Part shown: one piece after another, positions 1-6,081 of the stretch
Layout of the letters: each line of letters starts with the position of its first letter
Position numbering within the stretch: position 1 is the first letter of the stretch
Assembly (NCBI GenBank): GCA_947296835.1
Contig: CAMYQS010000086.1
Location: 1 to 6,402 of the forward strand
DNA: 6,402 nucleotides
Reading direction: 5' to 3'
From: an uncultured Atopostipes sp.
Lineage (GTDB): Bacteria; Bacillota; Bacilli; Lactobacillales; Carnobacteriaceae_A
Position numbers and translations under genes: made by a program
The notes under the pieces: generated by a model
Told to the model about the DNA's origin: nothing
Seen by the model: only the letters and a program-made list of their open reading frames with translations
Databases searched by the model: none

Positions 1-1
1 G

Positions 2-418
2 TACAACTCACCAATTGATTTAAACAAAATCGATTGGGCTCGTGCAGAAGAAAACCAAGACTTAATTAACTACTACCGCGGGATAATAGCGATACGTAAA
101 GAATACGCACCACTTCGCGATGCTACAACTCGTACAGCAGATATGATGTATTTCAGACATTTACCTGAAAACGTGCTGTTCTACACCATTCCAAATATGT
201 ACGATGGGGTTTCAAAATGGAAGAACATGGTTGTTGCAGTAAATGCTGGAAATTATCCAGTATCGGTTGAATTACCAAAAGACGAAAACAACAATACGCA
301 AACATGGACAATTCTTGCGAACCATCAAGAAGCAACAGTGGATGGTATCGAACGATATAGTGACGCAGAAATTACGTTACAACCACGCGACTCATTTGTA
401 TTTGGTTTAGAAAGATAA
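2..418 (+). CDS. pulA: Type I pullulanase, C-terminal part (5' end outside window)
   Basis: An open frame enters from the left edge and ends in TAA, giving 138 residues. The first residues, YNSPIDLNKIDWARAEE, resemble the YN(A/S)P...N.IDW segment that follows the catalytic barrel in type I pullulanases (GH13_14). Then come a helix with YYRGIIAIRKEYAPLR and an all-beta C-terminal domain of the kind found in GH13 debranching enzymes, ending in DSFVFGLER. Family knowledge: the enzyme hydrolyses alpha-1,6 branch points of pullulan, starch or glycogen. The catalytic residues and any signal peptide lie upstream and cannot be seen, so intracellular or secreted location is unknown. The ATG at 143 is an internal methionine, because homologous sequence continues upstream of it. 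A strong terminator follows after 20 nt, so this is the last gene of its transcript. The frame is secure; the exact subfamily is less so. Confidence 0.88.
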   Translation, partial: YNSPIDLNKIDWARAEENQDLINYYRGIIAIRKEYAPLRDATTRTADMMYFRHLPENVLFYTIPNMYDGVSKWKNMVVAVNAGNYPVSVELPKDENNNTQTWTILANHQEATVDGIERYSDAEITLQPRDSFVFGLER

Positions 419-438
419 GAATAGATTTTTCATATTAT

Positions 439-479
439 GTCGTTCACTTTGATCCTTGCGATTAGAGTGGGCGACTTTT
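439..479 (+). terminator. Rho-independent terminator after pulA
   Basis: A 16-bp uninterrupted stem (439-454 with 460-475, four G-U type pairs) closes on the 5-nt loop CTTGC and is followed directly by TTTTA. It starts 20 nt after the pulA stop codon. Because it lies between pulA and the treR start, treR probably needs read-through or a promoter inside or just after the hairpin. TTGCGA (456-461) with TACATA (479-484) at 17-bp spacing is a weak candidate for that promoter. Confidence 0.85.
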
Positions 480-497
480 ACATAACGATTTTTCATT

Positions 498-504
498 GGG
501 GAGG
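498..504 (+). promoter_or_regulatory. treR ribosome binding site
   Basis: GGGGAGG sits 7 nt before the ATG at 512. It fixes the treR start there rather than at the in-frame ATG at 437, which has no such site and lies beside the pulA terminator hairpin. Confidence 0.85.
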
Positions 505-511
505 AATCATA

Positions 512-1252
512 ATGACGACCAATAAATATTACGATATCTACTTACAATTGAAGCGTAAAATTATGCAAGGAAGCTATAAAGAAGGCGACTTACTGCCGAG
601 TGAAAATGCCCTCTCTAAAGAATATACCGTGTCCCGCGAAACGATTCGCAAATCATTAGACTACTTAAGTCAGGATGGGCTAATCCAAAAGAAGCAAGGC
701 CTGGGCTCAATCGTATTGAATCCGACTTTATTTAGTTTCCCCATTTCAGGCTTAACGTCTTTTAAGGAACTTTCGGACACACAAGGTATGCAGGCAGAGA
801 CGATTTTACTTAAGAACGAACGCATCAAAGTGGATGACGTATTACATAAAAAATTAAATCTACCAATTGGAACGGAAGTAATCGCGATTGAACGCGTGCG
901 TAAAATAGATGACCAACGTGTAATTTTTGATTATGATTACGTGAATCCGGATATTACAGGCGATATTCCAGATGCTCGTTTGGAACAGTCGCTTTATGAT
1001 TACTTAGAAACAGAATTGAAATTACCCATTTCATTCGCCAACAAAGAAATTCTGGTTGAAAGTGTTTCAGATAAAGACCGCGAACACTTAGATTTGCGTG
1101 ACGAAGATAACCACTTAGTTGTGATCAGCAGTCATGTTTACTTGGAAGATGCTCGTTATTTCCAATATTCTGAATCGCGTCACCGCGTGGATCGCTTCCG
1201 TTTTGTTGACTTTTCAAGAAGACAACATAGTCTAGAAGAACATCGATTTTAA
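512..1252 (+). CDS. treR: Trehalose operon repressor, GntR family (HutC/UTRA type)
   Basis: The protein has 246 residues. Residues 4-70 form a GntR winged helix-turn-helix, with LPSENALSKEYTVSRETIRK at 28-47 and the wing QKKQGLGSIVLN at 59-70. Residues about 78-235 form a UTRA effector domain. FPISGLTSFKEL (76-87) and FQYSESRHRVDRFRFVDFSRR (217-237) match my recollection of Bacillus TreR closely, so I call TreR rather than a generic GntR protein. Family knowledge: TreR represses treP/treA and releases DNA when it binds trehalose-6-phosphate. Its likely target is the palindrome at 6024-6039 upstream of treB on the opposite strand. Here the gene is not adjacent to treBC: it follows pulA and has its own terminator. 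The start at 512 is chosen from the GGGGAGG site; the frame stays open to 437, but those extra residues look non-native. No TreR-type palindrome was seen at its own promoter, so autoregulation is not evident. Confidence 0.9.
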   Translation: MTTNKYYDIYLQLKRKIMQGSYKEGDLLPSENALSKEYTVSRETIRKSLDYLSQDGLIQKKQGLGSIVLNPTLFSFPISGLTSFKELSDTQGMQAETILLKNERIKVDDVLHKKLNLPIGTEVIAIERVRKIDDQRVIFDYDYVNPDITGDIPDARLEQSLYDYLETELKLPISFANKEILVESVSDKDREHLDLRDEDNHLVVISSHVYLEDARYFQYSESRHRVDRFRFVDFSRRQHSLEEHRF

Positions 1253-1260
1253 TCACAGAA

Positions 1261-1297
1261 GTCAGCCCATTTCACCAAGAGATGGCTAGCTTTTTTA
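1261..1297 (+). terminator. Probable terminator after treR
   Basis: A stem of nine pairs with one bulged C (1264-1273 with 1279-1287, loop ACCAA) is followed by AGC and six T residues (1291-1296). It starts 12 nt after the treR stop. The bulge and the 3-nt gap before the T run make it weaker than the other terminators here. It separates treR from the promoter that follows. Confidence 0.6.
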
Positions 1298-1308
1298 TTT
1301 CAAATATA

Positions 1309-1336
1309 TTGACAGCGTTTCCGTTTGCTGTATATT
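1309..1336 (+). promoter_or_regulatory. Sigma-A promoter for the DUF4349 lipoprotein gene
   Basis: A perfect -35 hexamer TTGACA (1309-1314) lies 16 bp before TATATT (1331-1336). Transcription would start near 1343, giving a leader of about 25 nt before the ATG at 1369. No operator-like palindrome is evident around it, which suggests constitutive or general expression. Confidence 0.7.
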
Positions 1337-1353
1337 TAAATTATTAGAAGACT

Positions 1354-1363
1354 AAGGATGTGA
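1354..1363 (+). promoter_or_regulatory. Ribosome binding site deciding the lipoprotein start
   Basis: AAGGATGTGA differs from the ideal AAGGAGGTGA at one base and lies 5 nt before the ATG at 1369. The in-frame GTG at 1360 falls inside this site, so it cannot be the start served by it. Confidence 0.75.
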
Positions 1364-1368
1364 CGGTT

Positions 1369-2259
1369 ATGAATAAGAAAAATAGTTTGAGCTGTGTCGC
1401 TCTACTCACCTTGCTTTCACTCGCACTGGCCGCTTGCGGGGCGTATAATTCCTCTGATGATTCCGCGGGATACAATATGGGTTCAGAAGAAACGGCTCAA
1501 ATGAATGACATGGCTACGTCAGATTTCGACGAAGCTAGTGATGATGCAGGCTTAGAACTTGGCGAGAAAATTATCGAAACAGCCTCCATGAGCTACGAAG
1601 CGATGCGTTTTGAGGATACACTCGATTATGTGAACCAAGAAATTGAAGCCTTCGAAGCGCAAGTTGAATATTCGAGTCGCTGGCAGTCGTCATCTTCCTA
1701 TGGATTTTTGGGAGAGCGCATCTCAATGACCGTGCGCGTGCCGCAAGACAGTTTGAATGCTTTTATCGAAACGCTGAACGCTTATGATGATTTGGTCATC
1801 CAACAACAGGATTTTCAGCGAACTGACGTGACGAAGCAGTATCGCGATAATGAAACGCGTATTGGGATTTTAAAAGATGAAGAGACCGTTCTTCGTGAAA
1901 TGCTCAAAGAACAAGGTAGTTTAGAAGAACTATTACAAATTCGAACACGCCTGTCTGAGCTAGTCACGGAGAGGGAAATCTTTGAAAATGAAAATCAATC
2001 TTATGATGAACAGATTGCTTATTCTACGTTACATTTAGAAATCCAAGAGACCGATCGCGCGAACACACGAGATACCCGTGGCTTCTGGGATCGCATCACG
2101 AACGCAATTGTCGATTCATTCTACCGCTTCATCGCCGTGGGACAAAACCTAGTCATTACGTTTATCTACTTGATACCGTATATCTTGATTCTAGGTACCA
2201 TTGGATTAGTTATTTTCTATATCTTGCGCAATCGTAATAAAAAGAAAAACAAAGTATAA
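1369..2259 (+). CDS. DUF4349 domain lipoprotein with C-terminal membrane anchor
   Basis: The protein has 296 residues. A basic N-terminus (MNKKN) and a hydrophobic stretch lead to a lipobox LAAC with Cys23, so it should be exported, lipidated and cut before Cys23. Residues 24-62 are a polar, acidic linker rich in Ser, Asp and Met. The DUF4349 domain spans about 63-225: EKIIETASMSYEAM, the VRVPQDSLNAFIETL segment (122-136), TDVTKQYRD (152-160) and a predicted coiled coil (about 160-215), ending in YSTLHLEI. A membrane helix follows at about 257-286, with a positive tail RNRNKKKNKV in the cytoplasm. The protein therefore has a lipid anchor at one end and a transmembrane helix at the other, leaving the coiled-coil domain outside the membrane. 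The biochemical role of DUF4349 is not established as far as I know; an envelope function is inference. The gene has its own promoter and terminator, so it is not co-transcribed with treR by design. Confidence 0.88.
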   Translation: MNKKNSLSCVALLTLLSLALAACGAYNSSDDSAGYNMGSEETAQMNDMATSDFDEASDDAGLELGEKIIETASMSYEAMRFEDTLDYVNQEIEAFEAQVEYSSRWQSSSSYGFLGERISMTVRVPQDSLNAFIETLNAYDDLVIQQQDFQRTDVTKQYRDNETRIGILKDEETVLREMLKEQGSLEELLQIRTRLSELVTEREIFENENQSYDEQIAYSTLHLEIQETDRANTRDTRGFWDRITNAIVDSFYRFIAVGQNLVITFIYLIPYILILGTIGLVIFYILRNRNKKKNKV

Positions 2260-2271
2260 AGATTAAGCCGT

Positions 2272-2298
2272 AAAAGGAGCTGTAGCCAGCTCCTTTTT
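2272..2298 (+). terminator. Strong terminator after the DUF4349 gene
   Basis: A perfect 11-bp stem AAAAGGAGCTG (2272-2282) and CAGCTCCTTTT (2287-2297) closes on the 4-nt loop TAGC and ends in a T run. It begins 12 nt after the stop codon. The flanking A tract could let it act on the other strand as well. Confidence 0.93.
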
Positions 2299-2388
2299 CA
2301 TTTGGATTGATGAACATTTCGCCGCGCGAAATGGACCAAAGTGTATTTGAGGTCTTGGTTGGTGCAGAATATCCGTTTATAGCAGTCT

Positions 2389-2419
2389 AGTTGCCGCTTA
2401 TTTACTTTATGTGGCAGCT
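2389..2419. other. Possible RNA or DNA hairpin upstream of the repeat array
   Basis: AGTTGCCGC (2389-2397) can pair with GTGGCAGCT (2411-2419) over nine positions, two of them G-U, around a 13-nt AT-rich loop. There is no T run after it, so it is not a terminator. Just upstream, TCCGTTTATA (2372-2381) is the exact reverse complement of TATAAACGGA at 2479-2488 inside the array, so the upstream block may be a decayed inverted part of the same element. Confidence 0.35.
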
Positions 2420-2430
2420 TGGTCTAGCTA

Positions 2431-2585
2431 GCGTAGTCAAGATTCGATGATGACTACGATAGAATGCCAAAAATTGTTTATAAACGGAGTATGACTACGG
2501 TGGAACGTTCCAGCGTAGTCAAGTTTCGATGATGACTACGATGGAATGCTGAAACTTGTTTATAAATGGAGTATGACTACGGTGG
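2431..2585. repeat. Two-unit tandem repeat (82-bp period) with 41-bp phased octamers
   Basis: Unit 1 (2431-2503) and unit 2 (2513-2585) match at 67 of 73 positions with no gaps, at a period of 82 bp. TGACTACG occurs at 2451, 2492, 2533 and 2574, each step exactly 41 bp. Its reverse complement CGTAGTCA occurs at 2432 and 2514, each forming an 8-bp inverted repeat with the next octamer around an 11-nt centre. GTTTATAAAC (2476-2485) is self-complementary in unit 1 and has one change in unit 2. A perfect 12-bp palindrome, TGGAACGTTCCA (2501-2512), fills the junction. The array has no reading frame and no similarity to anything I recognise; a non-autonomous intergenic repeat or a phased protein-binding array are both possible. 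Confidence 0.85.
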
Positions 2586-2649
2586 GTTAACATAATCTGC
2601 AAATCTCTGTGGTGCAGGAAAATTTCGTCCTTTCAAGCTTCATACGACA

Positions 2650-2687
2650 AAAAACACTGAATCCGCGCTGGCAGATTCAGTGTTTTT
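2650..2687 (-). terminator. Terminator of the tre operon (can act both ways)
   Basis: A perfect 14-bp inverted repeat (2650-2663 with 2674-2687) has a 10-nt centre. On the minus strand it lies 10 nt after the treC stop and ends in a run of seven or more T residues. On the plus strand it ends GTGTTTTTATTT, so it could also stop rightward transcripts. The core pairing is AACACTGAATC with GATTCAGTGTT. Confidence 0.9.
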
Positions 2688-2697
2688 ATTTCTTCGT

Positions 2698-4353
2698 TTA
2701 TTTATTTGTAAAAGTGACTGCCTCGTATGGTGCTAACTCTAGTACTTGGCTGAATGCTTTTTCGCCGTAGTTTCCTAGTAGGTAGTTCCATTTATCGCCG
2801 TCTACTTCGCTTGAAATGTCGATTGATACTGGTGTGTCATAGAAGTTGGCGAATGTAATCCATTCTTCTCCATCTAATTGGCGACGGTATGCCCAGACTT
2901 GTTCGTGGTCTAGGAACATTGACGCGTACGAACCGTCACGCATAATCGCGTGCTCTTTTCGTAATTGAATTAGTTTTTGGTAGTAAGGGAATATTTCACC
3001 CGACTCTAATTCTTTTTCAACGTTAATTTCTTTGTAGTTATCTGCGAGTTGTAGCCATGGTGTTCCACTCGTGAAACCACCATTCTCTTCTGCGCTCCAT
3101 TGCATTGGTGTACGGCCATTATCGCGAGATTTTTCCGCTAAAATTTCTAGACTTTCTTCTGGTGTCTTCCCTTTTGCGATTAATTCTTTATACGCGTTGT
3201 GACTTTCGATATCACGATATTGATCCAGCTCTGTAAAATGCGGGTTCGTCATCCCAATTTCTTCACCCATATAAACGTAAGGCGTTCCTTGCATAAAGTG
3301 TAAAATATGCCCCTGCCCAGTCGCTGATTTTTCACGATATTTCTCATCGTCACCAAAACGGCTTACTGTACGCGGCTGGTCATGGTTATTCCAAAACAGC
3401 GCGTTCCAGCCACCATTTTCGCCTAATCCAATTTGCCAGTCATGCATAATTTCTTTTAATTCAAGGAAATCGAATGGCGCTTTTGACCATTTTTCTTTGT
3501 TTGGATAATCCACTTTTAAATGATGGAAACTAAAGACCATTGTCAACTCATCATTATCCGGATGTGTGTAGCCAATTGAGCTCTCAATGGATGTGGAACT
3601 CATTTCACCGACCGTAATCACTTCTGGATGGTTCCCAAAAGTCTTCTGGTTCAGCTCTCGCAAGTAGTCGTGCACAATTGGACGGTCCGTGTATAAGGAT
3701 TTCTCTTGATCAATATCGCCCGTCGCGTTCACTAACTCTTCGTCTTTACCAATTAAGTTAATCACGTCAAAGCGGAAGCCTTTCACGCCTTTATCAATCC
3801 AGAACTGGACAATTTTAGCTGCTTCTTCGCGAACTTCTGGGTTACGCCAATCTAAATCTGCTTGTGTCGGGTCAAATAAACTTAAGTAAAATTTACCTGT
3901 ATCACCGAATTGTTCCCAAGACGGTCCACCAAATTTCGACTCCCAGTTTGTTGGGAAATCTTGTCCCTCAACTGGATCACGTATAATGTAGTAGTCTTGG
4001 TATTTTTTGTCGCCCGCCAATGCTTTTTGGAACCACTCGTGTTCAGTGGATGTATGATTTAATACCAGGTCAAACATGAATTGAATCCCACGTTTCTCAC
4101 CTTCAGCAATCATTTCCTCCACATCTTCCATCGTCCCATACATCGGGTCAACCGCTGTATAATCTGCGATATCATAGCCGTTATCGTTTTGGGGTGATGG
4201 ATAGAATGGGTTTAGCCAAACCATGTCGATACCTAACTTTTCAAGATAAGGTAACTTCTCCGTAACACCTTTTATATCGCCAAGTCCGTTTCCGTCTGTG
4301 TCGTTAAAAGACTTTGTGTATGCTTGATAAATAACTTTATCTTTAAAATTCAA
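2698..4353 (-). CDS. treC: Trehalose-6-phosphate hydrolase (phospho-alpha-(1,1)-glucosidase)
   Basis: This 551-residue cytoplasmic GH13 enzyme is the usual length for TreC (treA in Bacillus). It converts trehalose-6-phosphate to glucose and glucose-6-phosphate (EC 3.2.1.93). The GH13 conserved regions are all present: region I DLVLNH (95-100); region II GFRFDVINL (192-200) with Arg194 and the nucleophile Asp196; region III TVGE with the acid/base Glu250; region IV NNHDQPR (322-328) with His324 and Asp325. DTDGNGLGD (18-26) is the calcium-binding loop of the oligo-1,6-glucosidase group. The sequence alone does not fully separate TreC from oligo-1,6-glucosidase; the adjacent PTS trehalose permease decides it. 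The start is TTG (plus-strand 4351-4353), 8 nt after GGAG. The gene is second in the operon, 108 nt after treB, and a terminator-like hairpin in that gap probably lowers its expression. Confidence 0.92.
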   Translation of the reverse strand: MNFKDKVIYQAYTKSFNDTDGNGLGDIKGVTEKLPYLEKLGIDMVWLNPFYPSPQNDNGYDIADYTAVDPMYGTMEDVEEMIAEGEKRGIQFMFDLVLNHTSTEHEWFQKALAGDKKYQDYYIIRDPVEGQDFPTNWESKFGGPSWEQFGDTGKFYLSLFDPTQADLDWRNPEVREEAAKIVQFWIDKGVKGFRFDVINLIGKDEELVNATGDIDQEKSLYTDRPIVHDYLRELNQKTFGNHPEVITVGEMSSTSIESSIGYTHPDNDELTMVFSFHHLKVDYPNKEKWSKAPFDFLELKEIMHDWQIGLGENGGWNALFWNNHDQPRTVSRFGDDEKYREKSATGQGHILHFMQGTPYVYMGEEIGMTNPHFTELDQYRDIESHNAYKELIAKGKTPEESLEILAEKSRDNGRTPMQWSAEENGGFTSGTPWLQLADNYKEINVEKELESGEIFPYYQKLIQLRKEHAIMRDGSYASMFLDHEQVWAYRRQLDGEEWITFANFYDTPVSIDISSEVDGDKWNYLLGNYGEKAFSQVLELAPYEAVTFTNK

Positions 4354-4361
4354 CCTTCATT

Positions 4362-4368
4362 CTCCTCT
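4362..4368 (-). promoter_or_regulatory. treC ribosome binding site
   Basis: On the minus strand AGAGGAG ends 8 nt before the TTG start at 4353. An ATG at 4360-4358 is only 1 nt from this site and opens an out-of-frame frame of five codons (MKVEF, stop), which overlaps the true start. The spacing favours TTG. Confidence 0.7.
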
Positions 4369-4408
4369 ATACTCATATTTTTCTCTCTACAGTTTTGTAT
4401 TGATACCT

Positions 4409-4440
4409 AAAAAATGGCCAGATGTTTCCATCCAGCCACC
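4409..4440 (-). terminator. Intercistronic terminator-like hairpin between treB and treC
   Basis: On the minus strand TGGCTGGATG (from 4438 down to 4429) pairs with CATCTGGCCA (4424 down to 4415) over ten positions, two of them G-U, closing on a GAAA tetraloop. Six T residues follow at once (plus-strand A run 4409-4414). It has the full form of a rho-independent terminator, yet sits between two genes that must act together. Partial termination, giving more treB than treC mRNA, or protection of the treB mRNA 3' end are the likely roles. No convincing promoter for treC was seen after it. Confidence 0.75.
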
Positions 4441-4461
4441 ATTATTTCACTTACTAATCGC

Positions 4462-5982
4462 TTAGTTGTCGCCTAACATTGGAATGTCAGCGTCAATTGC
4501 GTCTGTATTCTCTTGTACGAAAATACCTTGTTTTTCAAAAATCATCGTTAAGACAAATGGTACCACAATTGCGATGGCCATTGAAATAAAGAATGGAATC
4601 CAGTATTGCGTTTGAATACTTAAGAATCCTGGTAATCCACCTACACCGATTGAGTTCGCCGTAACACCTGTTGCGACTGAAACTAATCCCGCAAGACCTG
4701 AACCGATCATACCTGCGATGAATGGGTAAATGTATTTCACGTTAATACCAAACATTGCTGGCTCTGTAACACCTAAATAAGCTGAAATCATTGAAGGGAA
4801 TGAAACTTGTTCTTCCTTCTTGTTTCCACGGTGCATCCACCAGATTGATAGAACAGCTGAACCTTGAGCGATGTTTGATAGAGCAATCATTGGCCATAAA
4901 ATTGTACCTTCATAGTCAGCAATTAACTGTAAGTCAATCGCGTTTGTCATATGATGTAACCCAGTAATAACAAGTGGCGAATAAAGTGCTCCAAATATCG
5001 CACCGAATAACCAGTTAAAGCTACTTGTTAATCCTGCCATAACTACATCTGAAATCCATGCACCAACTGTCCAACCAATTGGACCTAAAACTGTGTGTGC
5101 AATTAATACCGTTGGTACTAAGGCAAATAACGGCACAAAAATCATGGAGATAGCTTCCGGAATAACTTTACGTAAGCCTTTCTCTAGATAAGCTAACACT
5201 AATGCGGCTAAGATTGCCGGAATAACTTGGGCTTGATATCCAATCATATCAATTGTAAAGAAACCAAAGTCCCAGAACGGAATCTCCCCGGCGGCGGCTG
5301 TCTCTGCCACTCCATACGCATTTAATAATTGCGGTGATACTAACGTCAGACCTAATACAATACCTAAAATTTGAGTCGTTCCTAATTTACGAGTAACCGA
5401 CCATGTAATACCGACTGGTAAGAAGTGGAAAATTGCCTCGGCAATCAGCCATAAGAAATGGTTCACTCCGGACCAGAATTGGTTAACTTGTACAATTGTA
5501 TTATAAATTGGCTCTCCAGAGTTCGTCACTGCGGGTACACCGTCAACAATTGCTTGCCCTAAGGCTTCAATTTGAATACCTTCTAAAATATTACGGAATC
5601 CTAAAATAAGACCACCAACAACAATTGCGGGAATTAACGGACTAAAAATTTCTGCCATGACTGAAGCACCACGTTGGAACCAGTTTTGGTTCGACTTAGC
5701 AGCTTGTTTCGCTTGATCCTTCGATACACCTTCAACACCAGAGATTTTCGAGAACTCATTGTAGAAATCGCCTACTTGATTCCCAATAATTACTTGAAAC
5801 TGTCCAGACTGAGTAAACGTTCCTTTTACCGACGGAATATCCTCAATCGCCTTCACATCTGCATCTGACGGGTCGTTTAAAACAAAGCGCATACGCGTTA
5901 CACAATGTGTAACTGCACTAATATTATCTTTTCCACCAACGCCATCCAGAAGCTTTTTAGCATCTTCTGTAAAATTAGCCAT
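4462..5982 (-). CDS. treB: PTS trehalose-specific EIIBC permease
   Basis: This 506-residue membrane protein (called treP in Bacillus) imports trehalose and phosphorylates it to trehalose-6-phosphate. The N-terminal EIIB domain (about 1-85) carries the phospho-accepting Cys27 in VTHCVTRMRF, then GTFTQSGQFQVIIG. A linker (86-105) leads to the EIIC domain (about 106-485) with some ten hydrophobic segments, the GLHHMTN motif at 341-347 and the glucose-superfamily motif GVTEPAMFG at 404-412. There is no EIIA domain, so phosphate must come from a separate EIIA-Glc-type protein, as is common for TreP/TreB. The trehalose call rather than sucrose rests on the treC neighbour and treR in the window. The C-terminal tail (486-506) is acidic and slightly longer than I recall for homologues. 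It is the first gene of the operon, with a strong GAGGAGG site 7 nt before ATG. Confidence 0.92.
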   Translation of the reverse strand: MANFTEDAKKLLDGVGGKDNISAVTHCVTRMRFVLNDPSDADVKAIEDIPSVKGTFTQSGQFQVIIGNQVGDFYNEFSKISGVEGVSKDQAKQAAKSNQNWFQRGASVMAEIFSPLIPAIVVGGLILGFRNILEGIQIEALGQAIVDGVPAVTNSGEPIYNTIVQVNQFWSGVNHFLWLIAEAIFHFLPVGITWSVTRKLGTTQILGIVLGLTLVSPQLLNAYGVAETAAAGEIPFWDFGFFTIDMIGYQAQVIPAILAALVLAYLEKGLRKVIPEAISMIFVPLFALVPTVLIAHTVLGPIGWTVGAWISDVVMAGLTSSFNWLFGAIFGALYSPLVITGLHHMTNAIDLQLIADYEGTILWPMIALSNIAQGSAVLSIWWMHRGNKKEEQVSFPSMISAYLGVTEPAMFGINVKYIYPFIAGMIGSGLAGLVSVATGVTANSIGVGGLPGFLSIQTQYWIPFFISMAIAIVVPFVLTMIFEKQGIFVQENTDAIDADIPMLGDN

Positions 5983-5989
5983 TTTACAT

Positions 5990-5996
5990 CCTCCTC
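5990..5996 (-). promoter_or_regulatory. treB ribosome binding site
   Basis: GAGGAGG on the minus strand ends 7 nt before the treB ATG (5982-5980), a near-ideal Firmicute site that fixes the start. Confidence 0.85.
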
Positions 5997-6023
5997 ATTT
6001 TGTTCCTTGTATGGTTTTTGTGT

Positions 6024-6039
6024 ACTTGTACATACAAGT
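6024..6039. promoter_or_regulatory. Probable TreR operator
   Basis: ACTTGTA (6024-6030) and TACAAGT (6033-6039) are perfect inverted half-sites around the two bases CA. The form fits the TTGTATATACAA-like operators known for TreR in Bacillus. It lies just downstream of the predicted transcription start of treB (about +8 to +23), where bound repressor would block initiation or early elongation. A lone half-site CTTGTAT occurs at 6006-6012 and may be a weak second contact. Confidence 0.75.
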
Positions 6040-6052
6040 TGAATGCAACGTT

Positions 6053-6081
6053 ACTATACAGGTAACAATAAAAACTTGCAA
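6053..6081 (-). promoter_or_regulatory. Sigma-A promoter of the treB-treC operon
   Basis: On the minus strand TTGCAA (-35, plus 6076-6081) is followed after exactly 17 bp by TATAGT (-10, plus 6053-6058). Transcription should start near 6046, leaving a leader of about 63 nt. The -10 box lies inside an inverted repeat GTTAC...GTAAC (6050-6066), whose role is unknown. Confidence 0.78.

Larger units (their letters stand above)
2299..2649. other. Gene-free intergenic region with repeat array
   Basis: This stretch of about 350 bases separates the converging DUF4349 and treC genes and is bounded by a terminator on each side. I see no credible coding frame, tRNA or promoter in it. It holds a possible hairpin (2389-2419), a two-unit repeat array (2431-2585), and otherwise unremarkable sequence at 2299-2388 and 2586-2649. 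It should be transcribed from neither neighbour unless a terminator leaks. Confidence 0.7.

Noticed and set aside
153..335. Minus-strand open frame opposite pulA
   Set aside because: It is a 60-codon shadow of a recognised coding frame, with no supporting features.
143..418. A separate small gene starting at ATG 143
   Set aside because: The same frame is open to the window edge and the upstream residues match the pullulanase family, so 143 is internal.
437..511. Upstream in-frame ATG giving a 25-residue longer TreR
   Set aside because: The added segment overlaps the pulA terminator, lacks a ribosome binding site and is not like TreR N-termini, while ATG at 512 has GGGGAGG at 7 nt.
1360..1368. 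GTG start for the DUF4349 lipoprotein
   Set aside because: The GTG lies inside the AAGGATGTGA ribosome binding site; the ATG at 1369 is at the right distance.
2431..2458. Terminator made by the CGTAGTCA/TGACTACG inverted repeat
   Set aside because: The stem is only 8 bp with an 11-nt centre and no T run follows on either strand.
2431..2585. CRISPR array
   Set aside because: There are only two long units that are alike throughout, the blocks between octamers are themselves repeated rather than unique spacers, and no cas gene is near.
5674..5868. Plus-strand open frame opposite treB
   Set aside because: It lies wholly against the conserved EIIB and linker coding sequence, and its product resembles nothing I know.
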